DNA of 64,000 nt from Nostoc sp. TCL240-02 (GCF_013343235.1 NZ_CP040094.1:7559001-7623000); one strand, 5' to 3'. Positions 16,980 to 27,273 are shown, counted from the first letter of the stretch. The notes: generated from the sequence alone by a model not told the origin. A program made the numbers and translations.

Positions 16980-17444
16980 TTAGGAAAGCTCAGGTGGTCT
17001 GAAATTTGTAAAGTTGGTTGCACCATAATGATTATCGATCATTTTGGCCGATGTTTCAGTCCATCTGCCAATCGCGGTGCTATTAATATGTGCTTCCACA
17101 CACAAGCTGATATAGGTATGCCGTGTCTGGTAGCTCTTACGATAAGGGATATTGCATTTACCTATGATTGACTTCCATGCACGATTAGCGAAGTTGTGAT
17201 GGTCAATGAATTTTCCTTTTGGGCTTGTAAAGACTAGAGATTCAAAACTATCTTCTTCAGATTTCATTTCATCTAAGATTGTCTGCACTTCTGAATTAAT
17301 CGGAAAATCACGTTTTATTTGAGTTTTTAGTCCCTCTTTGAGGACTAAACCATTTTCGGAGACGACAACAGTTTCCCGAAATTGAATCACACTCTTAGTA
17401 ACATGCTTCCATTTCAAGCCACCAAAAACGTTCAAAAATGGCAT
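16980..17444 (-). pseudogene. Tyrosine recombinase (integrase), C-terminal remnant
   Basis: The 154 residues match the C-terminal catalytic half of a phage-type integrase. LKWKHV at the start sits where the first catalytic Arg region ends. TRHTYISLCVEAHINSTAI carries the Arg of the box II region. GRWTETSAKMIDNHYG ends with the nucleophilic Tyr. The N-terminal DNA-binding domains and the first catalytic Arg are missing; full proteins run to about 350-400 aa. A stop lies just upstream of ATG 17444 in frame. It sits at the 3' side of tRNA-Phe, the usual place for an integrase of a tRNA-targeted element. No other element genes are present, so this is a fossil. Confidence 0.75.
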
Positions 17445-17495
17445 AAAGACTAGAACATTTATCCTCTATCCTCTATTTTTCAGGGATTAGAAACC

Positions 17496-17533
17496 AAAAA
17501 ACCCTTGAAATCTAACGAATTCAAGGGTTTTTT
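17496..17533 (-). terminator. tRNA-Phe terminator
   Basis: The perfect 14-bp stem AAAAAACCCTTGAA/TTCAAGGGTTTTTT lies 5 bp from the tRNA 3' end and ends in a T-run on the minus strand. Confidence 0.85.
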
Positions 17534-17538
17534 GATGA

Positions 17539-17611
<73 letters not shown>

Positions 17612-17686
17612 TGGGTCTTTTGTGAGCCACGATTAATAAATGTAGCAAACATCCCAAAATATAGCAAGCCCTTGGAGAAAAAAGAT

Positions 17687-18568
17687 TTATGCAGCTTTCA
17701 AATTCAACTTAAACCAGATAAAAACGGCTATAAATAGCAGGAATTGTACAAGAACAATACTCGGGCCAGAAGCAAGGTTGAAAATACCAGAGACAACGAT
17801 GCCAGCAATGCTGCTGATGGAACCAACTATCACTGATATGACTAGAAAGCGGCTAAAGTGGTGACTCATCAATTTGGCAGTAGAGGCGGGAATAACCAAA
17901 AAGGCGTTCACCAGTAAAACGCCGACAGCTTTAATCGCTACGGCAACGGCGAGTGAAAGCAAAACCACAAATACATAGCGGTACAATTGGACAGGAACGC
18001 CTTGGACTTGAGCTACATCGGGGTTAAGGGTCAATAAAATTTGCTGTCGCAAGGTTGATAGTAAAAATATGCCACCTCCCACAAGTACTAACAGCGTCAA
18101 AATCAAATCTGTGGTATCGATCGCTAGAATATCCCCAAACAGCACCGCCATCAAGTTGCCACGATATCCTTTAATCAGGCTAGTGAGAATCACACCGATC
18201 GCTAATGCCCCAGATAGCACTATGCTAAGGACACTATCGCTACCTAAGTCAGTTTTGTCGATGAAGTAGAGGACAATAACGCCGAAAACCAAGGTAAAAG
18301 GTAACAGCATCCAAGTCGGATTTATTTGTAGTAGCACACCTAACGCCACACCCACTAATGCTGCATGACCAACGGCGTGGCTGAAAAAGGACAACTGGCG
18401 CAAGGTGACAAAACTGCCCAACATCCCACCAAGTATTCCCATTAACACAGCACCAACGATCGCACGCTGCATGAAGGGGAATGTTAACAAGCTTACCAAG
18501 TCATTACTACTGGCGATCGCTAGGCTTGCTATCTGACAATCATCGAAAAAATTCATACTTATAGACAT
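17687..18568 (-). CDS. znuB: Zinc ABC transporter permease ZnuB
   Basis: This 293-aa protein has about eight hydrophobic helices and the metal-transporter ABC-3 permease signature (GGMLGSFVTLRQLSFFSHAV, then GHAALVGVALG). It forms the membrane channel for Zn(2+) (or related metal) import. Its start overlaps the znuC stop by one base (TAATG), so the two are translationally coupled. An alternative start lies four codons in. Confidence 0.92.
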   Translation of the reverse strand: MSISMNFFDDCQIASLAIASSNDLVSLLTFPFMQRAIVGAVLMGILGGMLGSFVTLRQLSFFSHAVGHAALVGVALGVLLQINPTWMLLPFTLVFGVIVLYFIDKTDLGSDSVLSIVLSGALAIGVILTSLIKGYRGNLMAVLFGDILAIDTTDLILTLLVLVGGGIFLLSTLRQQILLTLNPDVAQVQGVPVQLYRYVFVVLLSLAVAVAIKAVGVLLVNAFLVIPASTAKLMSHHFSRFLVISVIVGSISSIAGIVVSGIFNLASGPSIVLVQFLLFIAVFIWFKLNLKAA

Positions 18569-19344
18569 TAATGTTGGTGCTGGTAGCGACTAAAACCTGG
18601 GCCGTAGGTTGCTAACAGGTTTTGTGGTGAAAGGGCAATTTCTGGCTTACCAGTACAAACAATGCTTTGGTTGAGGCAAAGCACGCGATCGCAATGGCGA
18701 TTTACCATATCAATATCATGAGAAACTTGTAATACCGTCCAACCCTCCTCCCGCTTTAATTCATTTAGCAAAGCGTAAAAATCTGCTGAACCTTGGACAT
18801 CAACACCAGCGAAGGCTTCATCCAATACCAGCAGTTTTCGAGGCATTACCAAACAATAAGCCAATAACACCCGCTTGAGTTGACCGCCGCTAAGAGTACC
18901 AATAGCTTGATGCTGTAAATGATAAGCATCGGTTCGCCGTAAAGCTTCTACTACTGCTGCCGATTTTTCTTTATCTTGTCTCCACAGCTTGGAGAAAAAT
19001 AAATCTCCCCTTTTCCCTTCCTTAGCCCATCCCAGTCCCACCAATTCGCTAACAGAAATAGGAAAACTGCGGTCAAAGATGAAATTTTGCGGCATATAGC
19101 CCAACAAATGACGCAAACGCCCCAGCCTTGCAATTGGGCGACCGAATATTTCAATCGTCCCAGCACTTCGAGGGATCAAATCTAAAACCGCTTTTACTAA
19201 GGTACTTTTACCAGCACCATTGGGGCCAACTATGGCTGTATCTGTTCCCGGAAACAATTCAAAGGAAACATCTCGAACAGCTAGATAGCTGCCTTGGTAG
19301 ACAGTTAACCCTTCTACTTTCAAAATAGCAATGTCATTGGTCAT
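18568..19344 (-). CDS. znuC: Zinc ABC transporter ATPase ZnuC
   Basis: This 258-aa ABC ATPase has Walker A GPNGAGKST, signature LSGGQLKRVLLA, Walker B LLVLDEAFAGVD and switch His in VSHDIDMV. It powers the metal importer with ZnuB and ZnuA. The start codon and first residues (MTND) are built from the heptameric repeat at 19332-19390, so the repeat has reached into the coding start. The next Met-free stretch IAILKVEGLTV is the real domain start. Confidence 0.93.
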   Translation of the reverse strand: MTNDIAILKVEGLTVYQGSYLAVRDVSFELFPGTDTAIVGPNGAGKSTLVKAVLDLIPRSAGTIEIFGRPIARLGRLRHLLGYMPQNFIFDRSFPISVSELVGLGWAKEGKRGDLFFSKLWRQDKEKSAAVVEALRRTDAYHLQHQAIGTLSGGQLKRVLLAYCLVMPRKLLVLDEAFAGVDVQGSADFYALLNELKREEGWTVLQVSHDIDMVNRHCDRVLCLNQSIVCTGKPEIALSPQNLLATYGPGFSRYQHQH

Positions 19345-19390
19345 TGGTTATTGGTCATTGGTTATTAGTCATTGGTCATTGGTCATTAGT
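19332..19390. repeat. Heptameric short tandem repeat (TCATTGG/TTATTGG)
   Basis: About eight tandem 7-bp units fill the spacer between znuA and znuC and overlap the znuC start codon. Confidence 0.8.
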
Positions 19391-19414
19391 TTTTACAAAG
19401 AACAAATGACAAAC

Positions 19415-20425
19415 CTATTTACATGAAGTTTCTAGAATTTGCAAGTTAGCTTTCATCGCCTTAAAGTAATGTTGTGGATCTGTTTCGCCAGTTTCCAGAG
19501 AATCCAGAGGACGCAAAGTTAACTTCAAGTCTTTGGAGAGGCTGGTTAGGAGTTTGTTATCTACTCCTGGTTCGCTAAATAAAGCTTTTACTTTGTACTT
19601 TTTAACAGCATTGACTGCATTTTGCACATCAGTTGGTGAAAGTTGATCTTCGGGAATTTGCACCACAGCAACTTGTTTGAGGTTATAGCGTTTTGCTAAA
19701 TAGGGAAACGCATCATGAAAGGTAATAAAGGTACAACTAGGAGTTTTTTGTAAAGTCTGTTGAAATTCATTATTTAAACTTTCTAATTCTTTAATATAAA
19801 CCGCAGTATTTGCTTCATAAGTAGCTTTATTTGCCGGGTCAGCAGCAATTAATCCATCCCGAATGTTAGTTACCTCTTGTTTTGCCAAAACTGGATCTAA
19901 CCAAACATGAGGATTACCTTGGGCGTGTTCGTGGTCTTCTTCGTCTTTCCCTGTTTTGACAACAGGTGAAATTTCATTTAAGGGTTTAATACCAATACTT
20001 GCATCAATTTCAACTAATTTGGCGTTTTGGGCATTTTTGACAGTATTTTCCAGAAATCCCTCCAAACCTAAACCATTTTTTACTAACACATTCGCAGTTG
20101 CGATCGCTTTGACATTTTCGGGTGTCGCTTGGTATTCATGTACCTCCGTACCAGGCGGCACTAGAATTTCTACATCTGCCACATTCCCAACAACTGCCTT
20201 AGTAAACAAATATATCGGCAAAAATGTCGTCACTACTTTAGTTTTCCCTAACTGCGCTACTGGCGTGGATGTAGTCGCCTGTGCTGGCGGCGACTGTTCA
20301 GAAGTTGATCCCTGATTCGGATTCGATTGGCTACAGCCACCAGTCATTGACAACATTAACAGAGCAATTATGGACAAAATGCCGCTTCTTTGTCTGCCTG
20401 TTCTAAGTCCTCTGCAATTCCCCAT
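19415..20425 (-). CDS. znuA: Zinc ABC transporter substrate-binding protein ZnuA
   Basis: This 336-aa protein is a cluster A-I metal-binding protein. It has an N-terminal signal with a possible lipobox (MLSMTGGC). The His/acidic loop KDEEDHEHAQGNPHVWLDP is typical of ZnuA, with HVWLDP and FHDAFPYLAKRYN as family blocks. It delivers zinc to ZnuBC. ATG 20425 is chosen over GTG one codon before, with GAGGAGAAAAC as RBS. A Zur-like palindrome lies upstream at 20509-20523. Confidence 0.92.
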   Translation of the reverse strand: MGNCRGLRTGRQRSGILSIIALLMLSMTGGCSQSNPNQGSTSEQSPPAQATTSTPVAQLGKTKVVTTFLPIYLFTKAVVGNVADVEILVPPGTEVHEYQATPENVKAIATANVLVKNGLGLEGFLENTVKNAQNAKLVEIDASIGIKPLNEISPVVKTGKDEEDHEHAQGNPHVWLDPVLAKQEVTNIRDGLIAADPANKATYEANTAVYIKELESLNNEFQQTLQKTPSCTFITFHDAFPYLAKRYNLKQVAVVQIPEDQLSPTDVQNAVNAVKKYKVKALFSEPGVDNKLLTSLSKDLKLTLRPLDSLETGETDPQHYFKAMKANLQILETSCK

Positions 20426-20428
20426 CAC

Positions 20429-20759
20429 AGTGTTTTCTCCTCAAAATGGATGCAACGTCTGCCTCTGTCGCAATTCCTATTGACAATGAGACTTATTCTT
20501 AATTTATACTATAATAATTCTCATTCTCATTCAAGACACATAATATTCTTCTGAGTTTCCTGTGTAATAAGTAACAACAAAGTTTTTCAGATAGTATAGC
20601 CCTCAGTAATTTATTTTTCTTTGGATAATTAAGAATCCTTGACTTTTTTTGTTAAAAAGCTTGCTTAATTCTGATAAGATTACTGACAAATATTCTCATA
20701 AAATACACGTTCAAAAAACGTGCTTTGGGTGTGAATTGGAGATCAGTGTGAGGAGAAAA
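20429..20759. other. Divergent znuA / porin control region
   Basis: This AT-rich region contains a Zur-like site and the leader of the porin. An in-frame upstream extension of the porin ORF to 20649 is judged non-coding. Confidence 0.55.
20509..20523. promoter_or_regulatory. Candidate Zur operator
   Basis: The minus-strand 7-1-7 sequence TGAGAATTATTATAG resembles the cyanobacterial Zur consensus TGATAATnATTATCA (matches at TGA-AAT-n-ATTAT). It lies 84 bp upstream of znuA and upstream of the divergent porin, so zinc could control both. It is judged by eye. Confidence 0.5.
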
Positions 20760-22382
20760 ATGCAAAAATTCTGTAAATATCTGCTAGTTAGTCCAGCAGT
20801 TTGCTGTGCATTGCTATTTGTAAATACTGCTGCATTTGCAGGTGAAACATCTAGTACGTCTGAAATCAATCAACCGCAAGTTTTAGCTAATCCAGACATA
20901 AAAGCTGATAACATAGCGCCAGATCGGGCAATGGCACAAGTTACTTCTGTATCTCAATTTTCTGATGTACAACCCACCGACTGGGCATTCCAAGCATTGC
21001 AGTCGTTGGTTGAGCGTTATGGATGTATTGCAGGGTACCCAAATAGCACTTATCGCGGTAATCGGGCATTAACGCGATATGAGTTTGCTGCTGGTTTGAA
21101 TGCTTGTCTCGATCGCGTTAACGAACTGATTGCTACAGCCACAGGCGATTTAGTTAAGAAAGAAGATTTAGCCACATTACAAAAACTGCAAGCAGACTTT
21201 TCAGCAGAACTGGCGACACTCCGAGGTCGTGTAGATGCAGTAGAAGCTAAAACTGCTGAATTGGAGGCGCATCAATTTTCAACCACAACCAAGCTGAATG
21301 GTGAAGTCGTAATTGCGATCGCAAGTGTTGTAAGTGGTAATACAGTTAATGGTCAAGAAGTCAACCAAAATGCTGTCCTTGCAGACCGGGTACGTCTGAA
21401 CCTCGACACCAGTTTCACGGGTAAAGATTTACTTAGAACACGACTTCAGGCAACAAACCTAGACCCATTCTCTCAGACTGCTACCTTTACACCAGAAGGT
21501 GATTTCCGGTTTGCTGGTGGTAACAACAATAATGGAGTTGTGATAGACGCATTATTGTATCAGTTCCCTCTCGGTAGTAAAACAGGCATCACTCTGGAAG
21601 CAAATGCAGGTGCAATTGATGATTTCACTAACACCGTCAACCCATACTTAGATGGGGACGGCGGTAGCGGTGCCCTTTCCCATTTTGGAACTCGCAACCC
21701 AATTTATTATCTAGCCAATGGTACTGGTATCGGAATCAAACACGAGTTCAGTGATAAGCTCGAACTAAGCTTAGGGTATTTAGCGAATGATGCTGCTAAC
21801 CCTCAACTAGGCTCTGGACTATTCAATGGTGCTTATGGTGCTATGGCACAGTTAACTGTTAAGCCTAGCAACCAAATTACCCTTGGTTTGACCTACCTTA
21901 ACGCCTACAGAAATACTTTTTTTGCCAATGGTAGTGGTGGTAGCAATAACGCTAATGACATATTGGAGAATGCCTCTAGTAATTCCTACGGTATAGAAGC
22001 ATCCTTTCAACCTAGCTCAAAATTCGTGATTGGCGGTTGGGCTGGCTTGACCAAAGCTCGCGTCCTTTCGGTTACTCCTGGCGATGCTGACATCTGGAAC
22101 TATGCCGTCACACTGGCTTTCCCCGATCTTGGAAAAACAGGTAACATTGCAGGCATTATTGTGGGTATGGAACCTAAAGTTACCAGCGTGAGCGGCTCTC
22201 TCAGCAATGCGGGTATCAATAAAGATCCAGATACTTCATATCACATTGAAGGTTTCTATCAATATAAGTTGAGTGACAATATCAGCATCACCCCAGGAGT
22301 TATCTGGCTAACAGCGCCAGATCATAACAATCAAAACGATGATATTGTGATTGGTACAGTGAGAACCACATTCACTTTCTAA
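20760..22382 (+). CDS. SLH-domain porin (OprB/iron-uptake-porin family)
   Basis: This 540-aa outer-membrane protein starts at ATG 20760 with GAGGAG as RBS and a clear signal peptide cleaved after AAFA. An SLH domain follows (VSQFSDVQPTDWAFQALQSL, GCIAGYP, ALTRYEFAAGLNACLDRVNE), anchoring to wall polysaccharide. A coiled coil (LQKLQADFSAELATLRGRVD) links to a beta-barrel of about 330 residues ending in aromatic TVRTTFTF. This is the standard cyanobacterial porin plan. It diverges from znuA across a Zur-like site, which suggests a role in metal entry (inference). Confidence 0.88.
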   Translation: MQKFCKYLLVSPAVCCALLFVNTAAFAGETSSTSEINQPQVLANPDIKADNIAPDRAMAQVTSVSQFSDVQPTDWAFQALQSLVERYGCIAGYPNSTYRGNRALTRYEFAAGLNACLDRVNELIATATGDLVKKEDLATLQKLQADFSAELATLRGRVDAVEAKTAELEAHQFSTTTKLNGEVVIAIASVVSGNTVNGQEVNQNAVLADRVRLNLDTSFTGKDLLRTRLQATNLDPFSQTATFTPEGDFRFAGGNNNNGVVIDALLYQFPLGSKTGITLEANAGAIDDFTNTVNPYLDGDGGSGALSHFGTRNPIYYLANGTGIGIKHEFSDKLELSLGYLANDAANPQLGSGLFNGAYGAMAQLTVKPSNQITLGLTYLNAYRNTFFANGSGGSNNANDILENASSNSYGIEASFQPSSKFVIGGWAGLTKARVLSVTPGDADIWNYAVTLAFPDLGKTGNIAGIIVGMEPKVTSVSGSLSNAGINKDPDTSYHIEGFYQYKLSDNISITPGVIWLTAPDHNNQNDDIVIGTVRTTFTF

Positions 22383-22400
22383 TTTTCAAATATTAAAATG

Positions 22401-22425
22401 AGACGCAAAATTATCTTTTGCGTCT
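22401..22425 (+). terminator. Porin terminator hairpin
   Basis: AGACGCAAAA/TTTTGCGTCT stem 19 bp past the porin stop, followed by TATGTTTT. Confidence 0.7.
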
Positions 22426-22555
22426 TATGTTTTGTGTGTGGTTTAAAAAATAAAAACCAGTATTGTTGCTGGGCTTGATATTTCTAAACAATATAGCGAT
22501 TCCAGGACTATTTCATTCTCATTTAGAGGATGTTTGAAAAGTCCTGATTGATGTA

Positions 22556-23380
22556 TTAAATATTTTTTACCCACCCTAACCCTCGGCGTAGTTCGGCATT
22601 TTCCTCTGTTAAAAGCCATTCCGGTTGCCATTGCTGCTGGTGAATTTTACCGTATTTTTCAGGTAAGGTTACACCGTGGTAGGAGTAGAGGCTATATCCA
22701 TTACTAAATTCAATGGCGGATTCGCCTTCAGCGTGGAGGCGGTTTTGATTGTCAAAGCGCAGGTGAAGGGGGCGATCGCAGATTATACAAAATTTTTTAA
22801 ATGGATAAAGCCAACCACAAAACCTTGATAAAGACTGTAAAGTTTCCCATCTTTTTTTACTGTAATAATAATCTAATACAGAAACGTAAAAATCCACATG
22901 ACAACAACGATTCGCCAAACTTTGGAAATTTAACCAGAGACGATCTCCTAAATATATATTGAATTTAGGCTGATTATGGATTTTATCTTCTAATACATAT
23001 TCTTGAGGAGTAAAACTTGGTTCAACAATAGTTAACTTTCTCAAAGTCTGCGTATTTATTTGATATAAAAAATCTCTATCTTTATTAGTTGAGTTTGCTG
23101 TAATATAGCCGCAAATCTTATCATTTAAACTTAGAAATTCTAGATTATTAAAACTTAAATTAGGTAGCTTTTGATAAATAATTTTTAAACCAGCATAAGG
23201 ACTTTCACAAAAAATAATTTCTGGATCTTGTTTATTGATAGCTGTATATGCAGCTTTGACAACTTCCGCAGCTTTTTCACGATCAATCCGCTCTGTCGAA
23301 AGCGCGATCGCTCTCCACTTCTCCCGATAAACTGGAATTAAAGCCTCTTGCTCAGGCGTTAAATTTTCAATCAGCGACAT
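22556..23380 (-). CDS. Conserved cyanobacterial protein of unknown function (DUF6745-like)
   Basis: This 274-aa protein starts LTPEQEALIPVYREKWRAIA with STERIDREKAAEVVKAAYTA next, a signature I associate with a family (DUF6745-like) that often accompanies repeat proteins in Nostoc-type genomes. The middle half is rich in Tyr, Asn and Lys and resembles no enzyme. FCIICDRPLHLRFDNQNRLH near residue 220 is the best-conserved-looking block. Its start overlaps the end of the upstream 93-codon gene by 14 bases, so they are co-translated. Function unknown. Confidence 0.6.
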   Translation of the reverse strand: MSLIENLTPEQEALIPVYREKWRAIALSTERIDREKAAEVVKAAYTAINKQDPEIIFCESPYAGLKIIYQKLPNLSFNNLEFLSLNDKICGYITANSTNKDRDFLYQINTQTLRKLTIVEPSFTPQEYVLEDKIHNQPKFNIYLGDRLWLNFQSLANRCCHVDFYVSVLDYYYSKKRWETLQSLSRFCGWLYPFKKFCIICDRPLHLRFDNQNRLHAEGESAIEFSNGYSLYSYHGVTLPEKYGKIHQQQWQPEWLLTEENAELRRGLGWVKNI

Positions 23381-23660
23381 AACGCCACCCTTCCGGCTCG
23401 TATTCCCTCTGAATTTTCACCATCCAGTCACCTTGGGGAATAGAAATAGCTTTATGCTCCTCGTGAGCTAGCAATGCCGACTCTGAAAACACACGCAAAA
23501 AGAGCGTGCTATCTTTATCGTATAATTCTGCGTCTCCCTCAGTAATGCGATGTTTATGCCCCGTCACTTCGCCTTCTGCCAAAATTAAGCGAGGTATTTT
23601 TTGTCCTTCAATTTGCTGCACAGACAGTAAAATTACATCATCTTGACGAATCGGTTGCAT
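23367..23660 (-). CDS. Small conserved protein, partner of the 22556 gene
   Basis: This 97-aa protein starts at ATG 23660 (MQPIRQDDVILLSVQQI); a longer in-frame start at 23687 lacks support. It looks all-beta, with a VTGHKHRI motif and an acidic ELYDKDSTLFLRVF strand. It is encoded just upstream of, and overlapping by 14 bases, the DUF6745-like gene. The pair probably acts together. No known domain is recognised. Confidence 0.6.
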   Translation of the reverse strand: MQPIRQDDVILLSVQQIEGQKIPRLILAEGEVTGHKHRITEGDAELYDKDSTLFLRVFSESALLAHEEHKAISIPQGDWMVKIQREYEPEGWRYVAD

Positions 23661-24113
23661 AGTTTTGCTTTCCTGACATGGGTACAAACCCTACATCGCT
23701 TTTGCTCTCAAGTTTGGTTTAATTTTGGCACAAGCTATATGAAAGTGGGAATTGCGAATTGACAAGAGGCAGAGGTGCTGGTCTTGCTAAGGAGAAAACT
23801 ACTCCCCTTTTCTGCCTACTTGCTTCTTCCCCAGTTCCCATTCCCCAATCCCCAATCCCCAAATTTTAAAACTGTAGTCGCCAATTATGCGTTAGATAAG
23901 TTAAAGATTGAAATAGCTGGAAATTCACACCCAGCGTAGCCTCATTTATCCTCTAGGACAGACTGGGCCATAAGTTCGGGGGATTTTCTCCCAAGCAGAC
24001 AGTTTATGTGAGGATTAAATCACCGCCCTAAGCGCGACTTATCTTGACAATTTGCAAAAATTACCTCAATTTGACTGTTTAGCTTAGTTGCTATTCTTTT
24101 TATTGAAATTTCC
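23661..24113. other. Divergent spacer upstream of topA
   Basis: It includes a divergent member of the purine/pyrimidine palindromic element at about 23755-23865 (GACAAGAGGCAGAGG ... CCCCTTTTCTGCC) and the topA leader. No gene is seen. Confidence 0.5.
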
Positions 24114-26774
24114 ATGTCAACTCTCGTCATCGTCGAATCTCCAACCAAAGCTCGTACCATTCGCAACTACTTGCCAGCAGGCTATCGGGTGGAAGCGTCT
24201 ATGGGTCATGTGCGTGACTTACCCCAGTCGGCTAGTGAAATTCCTGCTGCCGTCAAGGGGGAAACATGGGCGCAGCTAGGGGTAAATGTGGACGCCGACT
24301 TTGAACCGGTATATGTTGTCCCAAAAGACAAAAAGAAAATTGTCACCCAGCTTAAAGAAGCCCTTAAAGATGTAGATGAACTGATTCTGGCAACGGACGA
24401 AGACCGGGAAGGTGAAAGCATTAGTTGGCATTTATACCAATTGCTGAAGCCGAAAGTTCCGACTAAGCGGATGGTGTTTCACGAAATTACCCAAGAGGCG
24501 ATCAAAAAAGCTCTGAAAGATTGCCGCCAAATCGATGAGCAGTTGGTTCGCGCCCAAGAAACACGGCGGATTTTAGATCGACTCGTGGGATATACCCTGT
24601 CTCCCCTGTTATGGAAAAAAATCGCCTGGGGATTATCTGCTGGGCGGGTACAATCTGTGGCTGTGCGGCTTTTAGTCACAAGAGAACGCCAACGCCGGGC
24701 TTTCCATGAAGGTACGTATTGGGATTTGAAAGCCAGTTTGTCAAAGGAAAAAACCCCCTTTGCTGCTCAGTTGGTAACATTGGCAGGAACCAAAATCGCT
24801 AACGGTAGCGATTTTGACGCAACGACTGGACAAATTACCGCAGGTCGCAATGTCTTGTTGCTAAACGAAGACCAAGCGATCGCCCTCAAGGAACGCCTAA
24901 CTGGGAAAACCTGGAGTGTTACCGAAATGGAGGAACGCCCAGTGACGCGCAAGCCGTCGCCACCGTTTACTACTTCGACGCTGCAACAAGAATCTAACCG
25001 GAAACTGCGCCTGTCTGCCCGCGATACGATGCGCGTTGCCCAGAATTTGTACGAGCAGGGGTATATTACCTATATGCGGACAGATTCGGTGCATTTGTCA
25101 GATCAAGCGATCGCAGCTGCTCGAAGTTCTGTAGAAAAGCTTTACGGTAAACAATACCTCAGCCCCCAACCCCGGCAATACACCACTAAATCCAAAGGTG
25201 CACAAGAGGCACACGAAGCAATTCGCCCAGCCGGTAGCACCTTCCGCACGCCTCAAGAAACTGGTTTGGGCGGTCGAGAACTTGCCGTTTACGATTTGAT
25301 TTGGAAGCGGACTGTCGCCTGTCAAATGGCTGATTCCCGCCAAACTCAAATTAGCGTGCAATTGCAAGTTGAGGATGCTGGATTCCGTTCTTCTGGCAAA
25401 CGGATTGAATTTCCTGGATATTTACGTGCTTACGTTGAAGGTTCAGATGACCCAGAAGCAGCACTGGAAGACCAGGAAGTAATTTTGCCGAATCTGAAAG
25501 TGGGAGATCATCCGAATTGTACAGATTTAGAAGCAGTTGGCCACGAAACTCAACCGCCAGCTAGATACACCGAAGCAACTTTAGTGAAAACCTTAGAAAG
25601 TGAAGGTATCGGTCGTCCCAGTACCTACGCCAGCATCATTGGCACAATCATCGATAAAGGTTATGCCCATTTGGTGAGTAACGCTCTCATTCCTACCTTC
25701 ACCGCTTTTGCCGTCACCGACTTGCTGGAAAAACATTTCCCAGACATCGTTGATCCTAGTTTTACCTCGAAGATGGAGCAAACCCTTGATGACATTTCTA
25801 CAGGTGAAGCAAAATGGCTACCCTACTTGCAGAAATTTTATCTGGGAGAAAAAGGGCTGGAAACCCTTGTAAAAGAACGGGAAAGTCAAATTGATGCCAC
25901 CAAAGCTAGGACTGTAGAACTAGAAAATCTAGATGCCAAAGTCCGTATTGGTAAATATGGCCCCTACATTGAAGTTACAAATGGTGAGGGGGTGATCACC
26001 GCCTCAATTCCCAAAGACTTGACACCAGCAGACCTCGACCCCAAACAGGTAGAAGTATTGCTGCGACAAAAAACCACAGGCCCTGACCAGGTAGGTCGGC
26101 ATCCCGAAACTGGTGAACCGATTTATGTGAAAATCGGTGCTTATGGGCCTTATGTTCAATTGGGCGATAAAACCGACGAAAACCCCAAACCGAAACAAGC
26201 CTCTCTACCCAAGGGTATTACCCCAGAAACCGTTACCCTGGAAATGGCTGTTGGTCTGTTAGCACTACCCCGGACATTAGGAGTTCACCCAGTCACAGGC
26301 AGCAAAATCCAAGCAAGTTTGGGACGCTTTGGCCCTTATGTGGTTCATGACCAGGGTAAGGAAGGGAAAGATTACCGTTCGCTGAAAGCTGCTGACAATG
26401 TATTGACAATTACCCTAGAACGTGCATTGGAATTATTGTCTGAACCCAAAAAGGGACGTAGTTCCACCAACAGCAAGTCTAAGGCAGCCTTACGCGAATT
26501 GGGCCCACATCCAGATGATGAGGAAACAATTAACATCTACGATGGCCCTTATGGCCCTTACATTAAGCATGGCAAAACTAATGTGAGTATCCCAGAAGGT
26601 CAAACGGTAGAAGATATAACTCTGACTGAGGCGCTTAACTTGTTGAGCGCTAAGGCATCGACAGCGAAATCGACTCGCAAAACGACTAAATCAACGACTT
26701 CCAAATCTAAGTCGACTGCTAAGTCAACTGCTAAGTCAACGACGGCTGCGAAAAAGAAAGTCACAGAAGGCTAA
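24114..26774 (+). CDS. topA: DNA topoisomerase I
   Basis: This 886-aa type IA topoisomerase relaxes negative supercoils. The Toprim domain starts at once ([18 protein letters not shown]) with the acidic DEDREGE block. The catalytic Tyr is Tyr320 in [10 protein letters not shown]. The C-terminus lacks four-Cys zinc ribbons and instead has several glycine-rich repeats ([42 protein letters not shown]). It ends in a Lys/Ser/Thr tail of about 45 residues, as usual in cyanobacteria. ATG 24114 gives the conserved N-terminus. Confidence 0.96.
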   Translation: MSTLVIVESPTKARTIRNYLPAGYRVEASMGHVRDLPQSASEIPAAVKGETWAQLGVNVDADFEPVYVVPKDKKKIVTQLKEALKDVDELILATDEDREGESISWHLYQLLKPKVPTKRMVFHEITQEAIKKALKDCRQIDEQLVRAQETRRILDRLVGYTLSPLLWKKIAWGLSAGRVQSVAVRLLVTRERQRRAFHEGTYWDLKASLSKEKTPFAAQLVTLAGTKIANGSDFDATTGQITAGRNVLLLNEDQAIALKERLTGKTWSVTEMEERPVTRKPSPPFTTSTLQQESNRKLRLSARDTMRVAQNLYEQGYITYMRTDSVHLSDQAIAAARSSVEKLYGKQYLSPQPRQYTTKSKGAQEAHEAIRPAGSTFRTPQETGLGGRELAVYDLIWKRTVACQMADSRQTQISVQLQVEDAGFRSSGKRIEFPGYLRAYVEGSDDPEAALEDQEVILPNLKVGDHPNCTDLEAVGHETQPPARYTEATLVKTLESEGIGRPSTYASIIGTIIDKGYAHLVSNALIPTFTAFAVTDLLEKHFPDIVDPSFTSKMEQTLDDISTGEAKWLPYLQKFYLGEKGLETLVKERESQIDATKARTVELENLDAKVRIGKYGPYIEVTNGEGVITASIPKDLTPADLDPKQVEVLLRQKTTGPDQVGRHPETGEPIYVKIGAYGPYVQLGDKTDENPKPKQASLPKGITPETVTLEMAVGLLALPRTLGVHPVTGSKIQASLGRFGPYVVHDQGKEGKDYRSLKAADNVLTITLERALELLSEPKKGRSSTNSKSKAALRELGPHPDDEETINIYDGPYGPYIKHGKTNVSIPEGQTVEDITLTEALNLLSAKASTAKSTRKTTKSTTSKSKSTAKSTAKSTTAAKKKVTEG

Positions 26775-27273
26775 CTGTAAGTCAACTAATTTTGGATTTT
26801 GAATCATAGCTTTGGTGCGCTTCCAGTGCAACTCGAATTTTGGATTAAAAGAATTTTGCGGTTCATACCCCGATGCCAGTTGCTTAATGCCGGAGAATCC
26901 GTCCACCGCAGTGGCTCCCCCTTGTAGGCAAAATCTAAAATCTAAAAGACGCTTCTACGGACGCTCGATGACTCGCTACCGCTTCGCTAAGGCTACGCTA
27001 TCGGAAATCTAAAATTCGTAGTCAAGAGTCCAAAGTCCGATCTTTTAACTCTTGACCCTTGATATTTATCCTTGATAGGATACGGTTCTGTAGGTTGCAA
27101 GTGTGATACTCTAAAAAGTAAGGGAGAACACAACGCCAAATTTTAGAAGTGGCTTATGTCCCAAATAGGGGATTGTGTCTGTGCCCAGTTGGAAGCCAGA
27201 GGTACGACAATGTGCCATCTTCTGTGTACCTGTTAATCAAAATTTGAGGTAGTATCTCAGGAGCATTCAGTTC
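26775..27273. other. Spacer between topA and the aroQ operon
   Basis: It contains short repeats (AAAATCTAAAAT) and a cyanobacterial palindromic repeat (GCTTCGCTAAGGCTACGC, about 26973-26998). A structured-looking leader before the 46-codon gene has ACACAA/TTGTGT arms at 27128-27133 and 27173-27178, and AGGTAC/GTACCT at 27200-27231. No protein gene is seen before 27274. Confidence 0.5.

Noticed and set aside
20649..20759. Longer porin N-terminus from 20649
   Set aside because: It would place 37 residues before a perfect signal peptide. The ATG at 20760 has a strong RBS.
26812..27012. 66-codon ORF after topA
   Set aside because: It runs through interspersed repeats, has odd composition and lacks an RBS.
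27120..27260. 6S RNA or another named ncRNA before aroQ
   Set aside because: Some pairing exists, but no recognisable 6S bulge or family signature was seen.
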